In this document: positions 1 to 8,469 of the stretch, one piece after another | How the letters are laid out: each line of letters opens with the position of its first letter | How positions within the stretch are numbered: the first letter of the stretch is position 1 | Assembly: GCA_017627275.1 (NCBI GenBank) | Contig: JAGAHC010000045.1 | Location: 1 to 43,767, forward strand | Reading direction: 5' to 3' | DNA length: 43,767 nt | From: Lachnospiraceae bacterium | Lineage (GTDB): Bacteria > Bacillota > Clostridia > Lachnospirales > Lachnospiraceae | Program-made: the position numbers and the translations under genes | The notes under the pieces: model-generated | Told to the model about the DNA's origin: nothing | Database searches by the model: none | The model's input: the letters and a program-made list of their open reading frames with translations, nothing else

Positions 1-25
1 ACGTCTCTGACGCAAACAAAAAGAA

Positions 26-112
26 CCACCATATATTGTGGTGGCTCTCAAGGTTGAAAATACGGTGTTAGGGGTGGCTCTCAAGCTTGCAACAGATGGC
101 TCTCAAGCTTGC
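26..112. repeat. Clustered short direct repeats, probable end of an IS21-type insertion sequence
   Basis: The core TGGCTCTCAAG occurs three times, at 42, 75 and 97. The copies at 75-90 and 97-112 are identical over 16 bases (TGGCTCTCAAGCTTGC). The spacings are 33 and 22 bp, whole multiples of 11 and so on one helical face. A small hairpin, CCACCA (26-31) with TGGTGG (39-44), overlaps the first copy. Repeated GGTGGCTC-like blocks are typical of the multiple terminal repeats bound by IS21-family transposases, and the coupling-protein gene starts, truncated, exactly here. IS21 identity is inferred from that resemblance; the transposase genes would lie left of the window. Confidence 0.45.
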
Positions 113-1262
113 GAATAATCAACAGATAGCACGGTCGCTCATCAGACAGAGTACGAAGGATCCGTTCTGGTCCGACAGCGCGGCGGATGCACTCTGCGGG
201 CTGATCTTTCTCCTCCTGGAATACGGAAGACGCGATCAGGTCAATTTTGCAAACATCTTTTACCTCCTCAACACCGGGGAGCGTCAGCAGATGATCGGCG
301 AGAGCGTAAAGTCAAGCCTTCGGTGGGTCGTCGACGCGCAGCCTCCGGATTCGCTCATCTCCATGAATCTCTTAAGCTATGTGACTACGGCGAACGACAC
401 GAGGGGAGGGATCCGCTCCGAACTCCTGCGGATGATCTCCATGTTTACGGTGAGCAAAGGCGTGATCGGGCAGACGTCACAGGATGACCTGCACATCCGG
501 GACATCGACGGGACGGAAAAGATCGCGGTCTACGTCACGCTTCCCGACGAGTCGGATGTTTACGACGGACTGGCGGGTCTGTTGATGAATGACCTGATCG
601 TTCATTACGAAGAGATCGCCCACAGGCTGTATAACGGGAGACTTCCGATCCGCGTGAATTTTATCCTGGAGGAGCTGGCAAACATCGGCGGAGCGATCCC
701 GACGCTGCCGCAGCTTCTGGCCGCGGGAAGATCGAGGAACATCCGTGTGCACTATGTGCTGCAGTCTCTGGACCAGCTGAACGACGTCTACAGGGAAAGG
801 GCGCAGTCAGTCATCAACAACACAGACATCACCGTCCTGTTTCGTACCAACCACATCGAGACACTGGAGACAATGTCACATCTCTGCGGCGACAGGGAGG
901 TCGTCTATGCGGACCGTGTCATGCGGGAACCCCTGTTCAAGATCACGGATCTCGCGGCGCTGCCGACCGGGCGGGCGCTCATCCGCATCTCCGGCCAGGT
1001 GCAGTACACGGAAGACTTTCCGTTCTATGAGGAGGAGAAGACGCAGGAGAAGGATCCGGCAATGCTCTTCAAACGGATCCGCCGGATCGCAGAACCGATC
1101 GATATCCGGCCCATCGCCAGGGAACTCGGCAGGGAGAAAACGAAAAAGAGCGAGGAAGTCTGGAAGAGACCGACGTTTGAGGAATACATGCGGAGCAGGG
1201 TGACAGACCATACGTACGGGGAAGAGGAAGAGAACGATGACAAAGAAAAGGATAAGAAATGA
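87..1262 (+). CDS. Type IV coupling protein (VirD4/TraG family), N-terminally truncated
   Basis: C-terminal part of a conjugative coupling ATPase, the membrane pump that feeds relaxase-bound DNA to a type IV secretion channel. DPFW near residue 26 is a landmark normally found in mid-protein. A Walker-B-like segment (FILEELANIG) follows near residue 193, then the conserved stretch around RSRNIRVHYVLQSLDQL. Family members are usually about 600 residues with N-terminal membrane helices and a Walker A loop. This copy has 391 residues and neither. An in-frame TAG lies at 69-71, so the reading frame cannot extend left. The start could be TTG 87 or ATG 96; neither has a good ribosome site. Almost certainly non-functional as an ATPase, probably cut by the insertion sequence whose repeats adjoin it. 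The tail is rich in Lys/Glu and overlaps the next gene by 26 nt. Confidence 0.75.
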   Translation: MQQMALKLANNQQIARSLIRQSTKDPFWSDSAADALCGLIFLLLEYGRRDQVNFANIFYLLNTGERQQMIGESVKSSLRWVVDAQPPDSLISMNLLSYVTTANDTRGGIRSELLRMISMFTVSKGVIGQTSQDDLHIRDIDGTEKIAVYVTLPDESDVYDGLAGLLMNDLIVHYEEIAHRLYNGRLPIRVNFILEELANIGGAIPTLPQLLAAGRSRNIRVHYVLQSLDQLNDVYRERAQSVINNTDITVLFRTNHIETLETMSHLCGDREVVYADRVMREPLFKITDLAALPTGRALIRISGQVQYTEDFPFYEEEKTQEKDPAMLFKRIRRIAEPIDIRPIARELGREKTKKSEEVWKRPTFEEYMRSRVTDHTYGEEEENDDKEKDKK

Positions 1263-1917
1263 CGCCCTGGCAGGCGCACTTGCAATCCTTTTATCCTGCG
1301 CCTGCGGGATCTGCGGCGGAGTCTTTCTCGGGAAGGCAATCGTCGGGTGGCGGCACCTGTTTCCGAAAGAGGAAAAGGCGTATGAACTGCTGACGGCCGA
1401 TGTCCCCCTGGATGTGACGGAAGAAGAACTCTTAAGGCAGTTTTGCGAGGCACAAAAGGACGGATTCACCATGCGGGAGAAGGTCGATCTGCTTTCTGCG
1501 GCGATGCACAGGGAGTTTTCCCTCTTGGGGATCCGGATGAAGCCGCAGCTCGACATCGAGTTTCTGGAGGGCAGCCGTCAGGGATACTGTGAGGTAAGGA
1601 CGGGGCGGATCGTCCTGGATGCGGAACACGTCCGGGACGACAGCCTGGAAGCCTGCCTGCAGAGCCTCTTCCATGAGTGCAGACATTGCTACCAGTGGCA
1701 GATGGTAAGGCTCTATGACAAGGCGCCGGATGATCTGAAGGCGCTCCGCTTGTTTCGGGATGCGGATACGATGCGGGCGGAGTTTGCGGACTACGTGACG
1801 GCGGACGAAGACGAGTGGGAATACTATACCCAGCGCTGCGAACAGGACGCGCGACAGTACGGAGAAGAGAGGGTCCGGGACTGGATCAAACTGGTAAAAA
1901 CAGCGGTTGCATTCTGA
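1237..1917 (+). CDS. Membrane-anchored HECRH metallopeptidase-like protein
   Basis: Protein of 226 residues that starts inside the coupling-protein gene, after a purine-rich GGGAAGAGGAAGAG ribosome site. Residues about 10-35 form one hydrophobic segment (signal anchor, Cys-rich), followed by a soluble domain. The sequence FHECRHCYQWQ near residues 146-156 matches the HExxH zinc-protease signature. A downstream EFADY near residue 182 could supply the third ligand (a gluzincin-like E..AD pattern). I do not recognise the exact family. Translational coupling to the coupling-protein gene suggests a mobile-element cargo or transfer-associated peptidase. The substrate is unknown, and the zinc-protease role is inferred only from the motif. 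The reading frame looks intact. Confidence 0.6.
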   Translation: MTKKRIRNDALAGALAILLSCACGICGGVFLGKAIVGWRHLFPKEEKAYELLTADVPLDVTEEELLRQFCEAQKDGFTMREKVDLLSAAMHREFSLLGIRMKPQLDIEFLEGSRQGYCEVRTGRIVLDAEHVRDDSLEACLQSLFHECRHCYQWQMVRLYDKAPDDLKALRLFRDADTMRAEFADYVTADEDEWEYYTQRCEQDARQYGEERVRDWIKLVKTAVAF

Positions 1918-2028
1918 AACAGATCTATGGTAGACTGTTATGGCATTTTGATGCGATAGGCATTTGTATGGCAAAGCGTACGAAGAGATCGTGCGCGGCA
2001 GTTGGTATACAAGAGGAGGTTTAGAAGA

Positions 2029-2232
2029 ATGCGAGAAGGAATCCATCCGGAATATTATCAGGCGACCGTGACCTGCAACTGCGGGAACACGTTCGTGACC
2101 GGCTCGACGGACAAAGAGATCCACGTCGAGGTTTGTTCTGCCTGCCATCCGTTCTACACGGGTCAGCAGAAGGCGGCAAGCGCCAAGGGCAGAATCGAAC
2201 AGTTCAATAAGCGTTACGGCCTGAATAAATAG
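2029..2232 (+). CDS. rpmE: 50S ribosomal protein L31
   Basis: Protein of 67 residues starting [10 protein letters not shown], the standard L31 opening. It sits in the large ribosomal subunit at the contact with the small subunit. CNC near residues 16-18 and CSAC near 36-39 form the zinc-binding C+ type of L31, as opposed to the zinc-free YtiA type. The start at 2029 is set by AGAGGAGGT at 2012-2020 and by homology; an in-frame upstream codon at 2002 would add ten non-conserved residues. An intrinsic terminator follows directly, so it can be transcribed alone. Position ahead of yqhQ, prmC and prfA is the usual order in Clostridia. Confidence 0.97.
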   Translation: MREGIHPEYYQATVTCNCGNTFVTGSTDKEIHVEVCSACHPFYTGQQKAASAKGRIEQFNKRYGLNK

Positions 2233-2253
2233 CGACGAAGGAAACTGACAAAG

Positions 2254-2290
2254 ACAAGGTTGGGGCGTTCTTATGCTCCAACCTTGTTTT
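2254..2290 (+). terminator. Rho-independent terminator after rpmE
   Basis: A 13-bp stem with one G-U pair (2254-2266 with 2275-2287, ACAAGGTTGG.. / ..CCAACCTTGT), an 8-nt loop and then TTTT. It lies 21 nt past the rpmE stop and separates it from yqhQ. Confidence 0.9.
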
Positions 2291-2328
2291 CGTATATATA
2301 AAACATTTTTTTCAGAGAAGGAAGAACG

Positions 2329-3297
2329 ATGTCGGAAAAGGCTTGCAATACACAACACTACAGCGGGATCGGAGGCCAGGCGGTTTTAGAAGGCGTCATG
2401 ATGAAAAACAGGGAGCAGTACGCGCTTGCCATCAGAAAGCAGGACGGAACGCTCACGGTGGAAAAGGGAACGCACAAGGGACTCCTTGCCGGGTCCTTCT
2501 TAACCCGGACGCCCTTTGTGCGGGGGATCTTCATGTCCCTCGATTCCATGATGCTGGGTATGAAGTGCATCAATATTTCCGCAAAATACTACGAAGAAGA
2601 AGCAGACGAAGAGCCTGCCGCCAAAGAGAAGGATAAGGATAAAGAGACTTCCGGGGGCGGTGCAGGGGAGACGCTGCAGTCCGTCCTTGTCGTTGCCCTT
2701 TCCCTTGTGCTTGCGATCGGACTGTTCATGCTGCTGCCGTACTTTCTCTCGCAGCTTCTTTCGAAGGTCGTAGAGAACCGTCTGGTGATCGCAGCGGCGG
2801 AAGGGGTCTCGAGACTGCTCATCTTTTTGCTGTATATGATCGCGATCTCCGCGATGAAGGATATCCGCAGGCTCTACCAGTATCACGGGGCGGAGCACAA
2901 GTGCATCAACTGTATCGAAAGCGGAAAAACGCTGACGGTGGAACACGCACGGGAGAGCACGCGCTTTCACAAACGCTGCGGCACGAGTTTTGTGCTGCTG
3001 GTGGTGCTCGTGAGTATCGTCGTTTTCTTTTTTATCCGGGTGGAGAATCCGCTCTGGAGAGTGCTGCTCAGGATCCTGCTTCTGCCGGTGATCTCCGGGA
3101 TCTCGTACGAACTGATCCGGCTGGCCGGACGCTCGAACCATCCCCTGGTCAATCTGATCTCCGCGCCGGGACTCTGGACGCAGCGCATCACGACCAAAGA
3201 ACCGGAGGACGAGATGCTGGAAGTGGCGATCGCCTCGGTGGAAGCGGTCTTTGACTGGAAGACGTATCTGAAGGAGACCTTCGGGGTGGAAGCTTGA
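2329..3297 (+). CDS. yqhQ: DUF1385 / YqhQ-family integral membrane protein
   Basis: Protein of 322 residues with the YqhQ landmarks GIGGQAVLEGVMMK at the N terminus, YHGAEHKCINCIE near residue 185 and HKRCGTSF near 214. Several hydrophobic segments lie between residues about 115 and 270. A charged, low-complexity insertion (Glu/Asp/Lys, about residues 88-105) precedes the first clear helix. Its biochemical role is not settled. It is conserved across Firmicutes, commonly beside rpmE and prfA as here, which suggests a link to translation or envelope housekeeping. The start is ATG 2329 with AGAAGGAAG upstream. The stop overlaps the prmC start (TTGA), so the two are translationally coupled. Confidence 0.92.
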   Translation: MSEKACNTQHYSGIGGQAVLEGVMMKNREQYALAIRKQDGTLTVEKGTHKGLLAGSFLTRTPFVRGIFMSLDSMMLGMKCINISAKYYEEEADEEPAAKEKDKDKETSGGGAGETLQSVLVVALSLVLAIGLFMLLPYFLSQLLSKVVENRLVIAAAEGVSRLLIFLLYMIAISAMKDIRRLYQYHGAEHKCINCIESGKTLTVEHARESTRFHKRCGTSFVLLVVLVSIVVFFFIRVENPLWRVLLRILLLPVISGISYELIRLAGRSNHPLVNLISAPGLWTQRITTKEPEDEMLEVAIASVEAVFDWKTYLKETFGVEA

Positions 3298-4202
3298 AGA
3301 ATCCGTATCCTGACGGGGAGAAGGCAGGGGCTTTTATTGACACGCTCCGGGATGCGTATGCGTACGGGGTGCATTTTCTGAAAGACATCCCCGACGCTGC
3401 GCTGGACGCAAGGATCCTTCTTACGGAAGCAGCCTCTGTTTCGCTCACGGCGTTTCTGGCGGAAAAGGACAGGAGACTGTCTGAACAGGAGAAGGAAAAG
3501 TATCTTCATTATTTAGAGCGGCGGAAGAACCGGGAGCCGGTCGCCTACATCCTGGAGAAGCAGGAATTCTTCGGGCGTGCTTTTCTTGTCACGCAGGATG
3601 TCCTCATTCCGAATCAGGATACGGAATGCCTGGTGGAGGCAGCACTTCCCGTGTTGAAAGAAAACGACAGGATCCTGGACCTTTGTACCGGGAGCGGATG
3701 CATCCTGCTCAGCCTTCTGGCGGAAAGACAGGATACGACCGGTGTCGGCACGGATTTGTCGGAAAAGGCGCTCCTCGTGGCAGAACAAAATGCCTCCCGT
3801 CTTATGTTGAGCGAGAGAGCTTCCTTCCTGCAGGGGGATCTGTACGAGGCGCTGGGTGTTCGGGAAGAAGGGGACGTGTTTGATGTCATCGTTTCCAATC
3901 CGCCCTACATCCGGACGAAGGTGATCGAGACCCTGGAAGAGGAAGTCAGGACGTATGAGCCGCGGATGGCACTGGACGGCGGAGAAGACGGACTTTTCTT
4001 TTACAGGACCATCGTAAAGGGAGCCGGAAAATACCTGAAGAAGGACGGCTTTCTGTTACTGGAAACGGGATTTGATCAGGGAGAAGAGGCGGCCCTTCTG
4101 CTGCGGGAGAACGGGTTTACAGACATCAGAATCATTAAGGACCTGAACGGATTGGACCGTGTGGTCATGGGAAAGAATACGGAAAGGAAGAGCAATGTTT
4201 GA
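3294..4202 (+). CDS. prmC: Peptide chain release factor N5-glutamine methyltransferase
   Basis: SAM-dependent enzyme that methylates the glutamine of the GGQ loop of release factors 1 and 2, raising termination efficiency. The protein has 302 residues. The N-terminal helical substrate-docking domain spans about 1-110. SAM motif I (LDLCTGSG) lies near 127-134, and the signature NPPYI near 201-205 binds the glutamine. It begins with TTG at 3294, overlapping the yqhQ stop. It ends 8 nt inside prfA, the gene for its substrate, an arrangement that fits co-production of enzyme and target. Confidence 0.95.
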   Translation: MKNPYPDGEKAGAFIDTLRDAYAYGVHFLKDIPDAALDARILLTEAASVSLTAFLAEKDRRLSEQEKEKYLHYLERRKNREPVAYILEKQEFFGRAFLVTQDVLIPNQDTECLVEAALPVLKENDRILDLCTGSGCILLSLLAERQDTTGVGTDLSEKALLVAEQNASRLMLSERASFLQGDLYEALGVREEGDVFDVIVSNPPYIRTKVIETLEEEVRTYEPRMALDGGEDGLFFYRTIVKGAGKYLKKDGFLLLETGFDQGEEAALLLRENGFTDIRIIKDLNGLDRVVMGKNTERKSNV

Positions 4203-5268
4203 CAGATTGGAGACACTGGTACTGCGCTATGAGGACATTTCCAGAGAACTGTCGGCGCCGGATGTGGCATCGGATCAGAACCGATTCCGGACGCTCATGA
4301 AGGAGCAGAGCGACATCACGCCCCTGGTGGAGACATACCAGCTCTATAAAAAGGAAAAGCAGACGGTGGAGGACGATCTCATGCTTCTCGACACGGAAAA
4401 GGACGAGGAGATGCGGGAGATGGTCAAGGATGAACTGTCGCTGTCCAAAAAAAGCGTGGAGGAGCTGGAAGGCAAGCTGAAGATCCTGCTTTTGCCCAAG
4501 GACCCGAATGACGAAAAGAATGTCATTGTGGAGATCCGGGCAGGGGCCGGCGGCGACGAGGCGGCGCTGTTTGCGGCGGAGATCTACAGGATGTATGTGC
4601 ACTACGCGGAGAGCAGGAACTGGAAGGTGGAGACCCTCGATTTTGAGGAGATCGGGATCGGCGGAATGAAGTACGTGACCTTCCAGGTAAACGGCAAGGG
4701 AGCCTACTCGCGTCTGAAATATGAAAGCGGCGTCCACCGCGTGCAGCGTGTGCCGGAGACGGAGTCCGGCGGCAGGATCCATACCTCCACCATTACGGTG
4801 GCGGTCATGCCGGAGGTGGACGAAGACATTCAGATCGACATCCCCGACAAGGATGTGCGCATCGATGTGATGCGGGCGTCCGGCAACGGCGGCCAGTGCG
4901 TCAACACGACGGATTCCGCGGTCAGACTGACGCATTATCCGACCGGGATCGTCATCTATTCCCAGACGGAGAAATCCCAGATCCAGAACAAGGCCAAGGC
5001 CTGGGCGCTGCTTCGGTCCAAGCTCTATGATCTGGAGATGCAAAAGCGGCACGACGCGGAAGCAGACTTGAGAAGATCGCAGATCGGGACGGGAGACCGG
5101 TCCGAAAAGATCCGCACCTATAATTTCCCGCAGGGGAGGGTGACGGATCACCGGATCAAGCTGACGCTGTATTCAATCGACAACGTGATGAACGGCGACC
5201 TGGACGGGATCCTCGATGCGCTGATCGCCGCGGATCAGCAGGCAAAACTTCTGAAACTGGAAGATTGA
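4195..5268 (+). CDS. prfA: Peptide chain release factor 1
   Basis: Protein of 357 residues, the usual RF1 length. It recognises UAA and UAG stop codons and triggers peptide release on the ribosome. The codon-reading tripeptide is PET (in [10 protein letters not shown]), the RF1-type PxT motif rather than SPF of RF2. The catalytic GGQ is in [17 protein letters not shown] near residues 227-243 and is the methylation target of PrmC encoded just upstream. [16 protein letters not shown] is also present. ATG 4195 is chosen because it starts MFDRLE as in the family; the frame is open a further 36 nt upstream but that part is unlike RF1. Confidence 0.97.
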   Translation: MFDRLETLVLRYEDISRELSAPDVASDQNRFRTLMKEQSDITPLVETYQLYKKEKQTVEDDLMLLDTEKDEEMREMVKDELSLSKKSVEELEGKLKILLLPKDPNDEKNVIVEIRAGAGGDEAALFAAEIYRMYVHYAESRNWKVETLDFEEIGIGGMKYVTFQVNGKGAYSRLKYESGVHRVQRVPETESGGRIHTSTITVAVMPEVDEDIQIDIPDKDVRIDVMRASGNGGQCVNTTDSAVRLTHYPTGIVIYSQTEKSQIQNKAKAWALLRSKLYDLEMQKRHDAEADLRRSQIGTGDRSEKIRTYNFPQGRVTDHRIKLTLYSIDNVMNGDLDGILDALIAADQQAKLLKLED

Positions 5269-5284
5269 TTCAAGATAAAAAAGG

Positions 5285-6445
5285 ATGGATAAGCAGATGG
5301 ACACTGAAAAGAAAAAACCGGATCTGCTGGATTACAGACAGCAGATCGACGTCATCGACAAGGGCCTGACGAAGCTCCTGATGGAGAGACTGGCGGTGGT
5401 TGAAAACATTGCTGACTTCAAGATCGAGAACAATAAGCAGGTGCTGGATGCGGAGCGCGAAGCGCAGAAGCTGACAGACCTGCAGGCAAGCGTGGAGACG
5501 ACCTTTGAAAAAGAGGCCCTGCGGGAACTGTTTTCGCAGATCATGGCAATCAGCAGAAAAAGGCAGTACCGGATCCTTGAAGAAAAGGGGACCAAATATC
5601 ACCAGGCGTTCATCGAGGTGGACGCGCTGCGCGTGGAGAGCGGCCGCATCGTGTACCAGGGGACCGAAGGGTCTTATTCGGAAATGGCGATGCACAGCTA
5701 TTTCGGCAAGGATATCGATGCCTTTGCGGTAAACACTTTTGAAGACGCGATGCGGATCATTGAAGAGGGAAGCGCCGACTATGCGGTCCTGCCGATCGAG
5801 AATTCGACGGCCGGCTTTGTCAGCGAAAACTACGATCTGCTCTCCAGATTTGAAAACTATATCGTGGGGGACGTTGTGCTTCCCATCAAACACGCGCTGA
5901 TGGCGGTGGAAGGTGCGACGCTTTCGGACATCCGAAAGGTCTATGCCCATCCGCAGGCCTTCATGCAGACGGAGCGCTTCCTGAATAAGCATCCGGAATG
6001 GGATCTGATCAGCATGAAGAACAACGCCTACGGGGCCAGAAAGGTGGCCGCGGAAAAAGACATCACCCTGGCAGCAATCGCGGGAGAGGGTGCGGCCGAG
6101 CGCTACGGCTTGGACATTCTGGAAAGAGAGATCAACCAGGACGCGAAAAACTCGACCCGGTTCATCATTGTGACGAATCGTAAGATCTTCCTGAAAGATG
6201 CGAAGATCATCAGTCTTTGCATGGAAGCGACCCATGAGAGCGGATCGCTCTACCGGCTTTTGTCCCATATCATTTACAACGGGCTCAATATGACCAAGAT
6301 CGAATCCAGACCGATCGAAGAGCGGAATTTTGAATACCGTTTCTTTATTGATTTTGAAGGGAACCTGAATGATCCGGCTGTCCGCAACGCGCTGCGCGGC
6401 ATGCGGGAGGAAGCAAGAAGCCTGAAGATACTGGGGAACTACTGA
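5285..6445 (+). CDS. pheA: Bifunctional chorismate mutase / prephenate dehydratase (P-protein)
   Basis: Converts chorismate to prephenate and prephenate to phenylpyruvate in phenylalanine synthesis. The protein has 386 residues in three domains. An AroQ-type chorismate mutase occupies about 14-100 (LDYRQQIDVIDKGLTKLLMER). Prephenate dehydratase is about 118-290 (YQGTEGSYSEMA, PIENSTAGFV, NSTRFIIV). A C-terminal ACT domain covers about 300-386, with KIESRP forming the phenylalanine feedback site. Two starts are possible. ATG 5285 overlaps the AAGGA ribosome site; ATG 5297 (MDTEKKK) is placed 12 nt from it, so translation may begin at either. It lies 16 nt after prfA and 20 nt before the DUF815 gene, so all are probably one transcript. 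Confidence 0.96.
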   Translation: MDKQMDTEKKKPDLLDYRQQIDVIDKGLTKLLMERLAVVENIADFKIENNKQVLDAEREAQKLTDLQASVETTFEKEALRELFSQIMAISRKRQYRILEEKGTKYHQAFIEVDALRVESGRIVYQGTEGSYSEMAMHSYFGKDIDAFAVNTFEDAMRIIEEGSADYAVLPIENSTAGFVSENYDLLSRFENYIVGDVVLPIKHALMAVEGATLSDIRKVYAHPQAFMQTERFLNKHPEWDLISMKNNAYGARKVAAEKDITLAAIAGEGAAERYGLDILEREINQDAKNSTRFIIVTNRKIFLKDAKIISLCMEATHESGSLYRLLSHIIYNGLNMTKIESRPIEERNFEYRFFIDFEGNLNDPAVRNALRGMREEARSLKILGNY

Positions 6446-6465
6446 TTCTGCGCAGGGAGAAGAAG

Positions 6466-7746
6466 ATGAGATTTTATCGGTTGCAGGACAATGCGGTCTT
6501 TTGCAGGATGCAGGCGCTCATAAAGAAGACGCTGCATGATGAAAAACACGGCGGCATGAGCATGGAAGAGGCAGCCCGCGAGATGGAAGAGATGCTGCCG
6601 GTCCTCCTTACCTTCGGGGAGGAGCAGGCCGTGCCGGGTAATCTCTGGCAGCTCTACCTGACTCTGCTTCTGATCCAGGACGTTAATGCCTACACTCTTT
6701 CCTGTGAGCGCAGGGAAGGCGTGAAGGGCAGCGTTTACCAGACGGTGCAGCAGGATCTGGACGAAGTGTTTGCGCTGTACCAATACGATTTTGCGCCGCT
6801 TTCGGCGCAGATCCGGGTGCCGGGCTTTTCGGAGATCGAAGGCTTCGTTCCCGGTGCTGTCCACAGCAGCATTCTTTCGGATGAAGTAAGGGACAATGTC
6901 AGGAAGCTTCGGGATGATCTGGCAAAGACGGAAGATGCCCTTGCGTTCAGAGCCTGCCTGGAAAGGTTTTACGCACAGTACGGGATCGGCGTCTTTGCGC
7001 TCTATAAGGGATTCCGCATCGACAGGGACGGCGGTCTTTTGCCGATCCGCGAAACGGCACCGGCATCGCTTGACGACCTGGTCGGCTACGAGAACGTAAA
7101 GCGAAAACTGAAAGAGAACACGGATGCGTTCCTGGAAGGAAGGCCCGCCAACAATGTGCTCCTGTACGGGGAAGCCGGTACCGGAAAATCCACCTGTATC
7201 AAAGCGCTGTGCAACAGCGACTTCCGGGAAGGCCTTCGCGTCATCGAAGTGTTCAAGGGACAGTACGAACTGCTGCATACGGTGATCGAATCCGTACGGG
7301 GACGCCATTATCGTTTCCTGCTGTTTATGGACGACTTAAGCTTCGAGGAATTCGAGACGGAATACAAGTTTTTGAAGGCGGTCATCGAAGGCGGACTCGA
7401 AGAGCGGCCGGAGAATGTGTTGATCTACGCGACCAGCAACCGCAAGCACCTGATCCGGGAGAGCTTCTCGGACCGGGACGGGCTTTCGGTCGGCGACAAG
7501 CACCCGGGCGATACGGTGCAGGAGAAGCTTTCGCTTTCGGACAGATTCGGGCTTTCCATTTACTTCGAATCGCCGGCGCAGGAAGAGTATCATACCATCG
7601 TGCAGGAACTGGCAGACCGGTACGGACTGCGGATCAGGCGGGAGGAGCTTAGGGAGATGGCAACGACCTGGGAACTCAGGCATGGCGGACCTTCGGGACG
7701 CGTCGCCAGACAGTTTATCGATGACCTGCGGGGAAAGATCGGCTGA
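6466..7746 (+). CDS. DUF815-family AAA+ ATPase
   Basis: Protein of 426 residues. The N-terminal half is helical and of unknown role. An AAA+ domain starts near residue 200 (DDLVGYENVKRKL). Walker A (GEAGTGKST) lies near 236-244, Walker B (FLLFMDDLSFE) near 284-294, and a sensor-1-like YATSNRKHL near 325. This is the domain order of DUF815 proteins, predicted cytosolic ATPases distantly related to DnaC/IstB-like loaders. Function and partners are not established. The ribosome site GGAGAAGAAG precedes ATG 6466. It is the last gene of the rpmE-to-pheA cluster and is closed by an intrinsic terminator. Confidence 0.88.
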   Translation: MRFYRLQDNAVFCRMQALIKKTLHDEKHGGMSMEEAAREMEEMLPVLLTFGEEQAVPGNLWQLYLTLLLIQDVNAYTLSCERREGVKGSVYQTVQQDLDEVFALYQYDFAPLSAQIRVPGFSEIEGFVPGAVHSSILSDEVRDNVRKLRDDLAKTEDALAFRACLERFYAQYGIGVFALYKGFRIDRDGGLLPIRETAPASLDDLVGYENVKRKLKENTDAFLEGRPANNVLLYGEAGTGKSTCIKALCNSDFREGLRVIEVFKGQYELLHTVIESVRGRHYRFLLFMDDLSFEEFETEYKFLKAVIEGGLEERPENVLIYATSNRKHLIRESFSDRDGLSVGDKHPGDTVQEKLSLSDRFGLSIYFESPAQEEYHTIVQELADRYGLRIRREELREMATTWELRHGGPSGRVARQFIDDLRGKIG

Positions 7747-7771
7747 GGGTTTTAAAAGAACAGGATGAGAA

Positions 7772-7798
7772 AAGAACGGCAGCGGCCGTTCTTTTTTT
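7772..7798 (+). terminator. Rho-independent terminator after the DUF815 gene
   Basis: Perfect 9-bp stem AAGAACGGC / GCCGTTCTT (7772-7780 with 7785-7793), loop AGCG, and a continuous run of Ts to 7798. Confidence 0.92.
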
Positions 7799-7810
7799 AC
7801 TCGAAAACAG

Positions 7811-7839
7811 TTGACAATGACGACGGAACAATTTAATAT
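7811..7839 (+). promoter_or_regulatory. Sigma-A promoter of the metal efflux operon
   Basis: TTGACA at 7811-7816, a 17-bp spacer, and TAATAT at 7834-7839. The -10 box is inside the operator palindrome that follows, so repressor binding would block RNA polymerase. Confidence 0.9.
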
Positions 7840-7860
7840 ATGAATAACCGTTCATATATT
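7835..7860. promoter_or_regulatory. ArsR/SmtB-type operator palindrome
   Basis: Perfect 10-bp inverted repeat AATATATGAA - 6 nt - TTCATATATT. TGAA..TTCA arms flanked by A/T are the classic SmtB/CzrA/CadC operator form. It overlaps the -10 box and ends 18 nt before the regulator start, implying autoregulation that metal binding would relieve. Confidence 0.88.
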
Positions 7861-7878
7861 CATACGAAAGAGAGAAAG

Positions 7879-8178
7879 ATGAGCAGATACGAAACCGTAA
7901 AAGAAGATGAGCTCTACGATCTGGCGGAGCTGTTCAAGGTCTTTGGAGATTCCACCAGGATCCGGATCCTGTTCGCGCTTCTGGAGAAGGAGTTTCCGGT
8001 AGGAGACCTTGCCCAGAAACTCAACATGACGCAGTCTGCCGTGTCCCATCAGCTGAAGATCCTGAAGCATTCCAAGCTGGTCGGGAACCGCAGAGAAGGA
8101 AAGAGCATCATTTATTTTCTGGCGGATGACCATGTGCGGACGATCCTTTCCATGGGGATCGACCACATCGAAGAATAA
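7879..8178 (+). CDS. ArsR/SmtB-family metal-sensing repressor
   Basis: Winged-helix repressor of 99 residues that should bind the palindrome at 7835-7860 and release it on binding metal. The recognition helix region is MTQSAVSHQLKIL near 49-61. The C-terminal helix carries D83, H85, H96 and E99, exactly the DxH...HxxE pattern of the alpha-5 zinc/cobalt site of SmtB and CzrA. The cysteine-rich alpha-3 site of CadC/ArsR (ELCVCDL) is absent. It is therefore more likely a zinc (or cobalt) sensor than an arsenic or lead sensor. The start at ATG 7879 fits the GAGAGAAAG ribosome site; an in-frame ATG at 7840 lies inside the operator and is unlikely to be used. First gene of the efflux operon. Confidence 0.93.
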   Translation: MSRYETVKEDELYDLAELFKVFGDSTRIRILFALLEKEFPVGDLAQKLNMTQSAVSHQLKILKHSKLVGNRREGKSIIYFLADDHVRTILSMGIDHIEE

Positions 8179-8201
8179 GGAAAGAGTAACGGAGGAGCGA
8201 C

Positions 8202-8420
8202 ATGAAAAAGAAATTCAAAATCGAAGTGGATTGTGCCAACTGCGCGGCTAAGATCGAAGGTGCCATCCGGAAACTGGACGGGGTGCAGGACGTCAGCGTG
8301 AATTTCATGACACAGAAGATGACATTGGAAGCCCCGGATGAGAGGTTTGACGGGATCCTGCAGGAAGCAGTGCGCTGCGCTAAGAAAGTGGAAGCGGACA
8401 GCGTGATTTACATCGACTGA
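8202..8420 (+). CDS. Stand-alone HMA metal-binding domain protein
   Basis: Protein of 72 residues with a single heavy-metal-associated ferredoxin-like fold. The metal site is CANC near residues 12-15, in the first loop. It is homologous to CopZ and to the N-terminal domains of P1B ATPases. The ATPase encoded 49 nt downstream has no such domain of its own, so this protein probably acts as the detached metal-binding domain or chaperone that loads it. Strong ribosome site GGAGGAGCG before ATG 8202. It is co-transcribed with the regulator 23 nt upstream. Confidence 0.9.
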   Translation: MKKKFKIEVDCANCAAKIEGAIRKLDGVQDVSVNFMTQKMTLEAPDERFDGILQEAVRCAKKVEADSVIYID

Positions 8421-8469
8421 GGACGGAACAAACCGCATCCCAAGGAAGCAGAGGAAAGAAGGCGGCATC

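Noticed and set aside
42-112. Three short repeats considered as a CRISPR array
   Set aside because: Units are 11-16 bp with 6-18 bp between them, far too short for CRISPR repeats and spacers, and no cas gene is present.
4159-4194. Upstream extension of prfA
   Set aside because: The added residues are out of family; MFDRLE at 4195 is the standard RF1 start.
5270-6268. Minus-strand open frame of 332 codons opposite pheA
   Set aside because: pheA is fully supported by three domains; the antisense frame is a codon-bias shadow rich in His, Arg and Gln.
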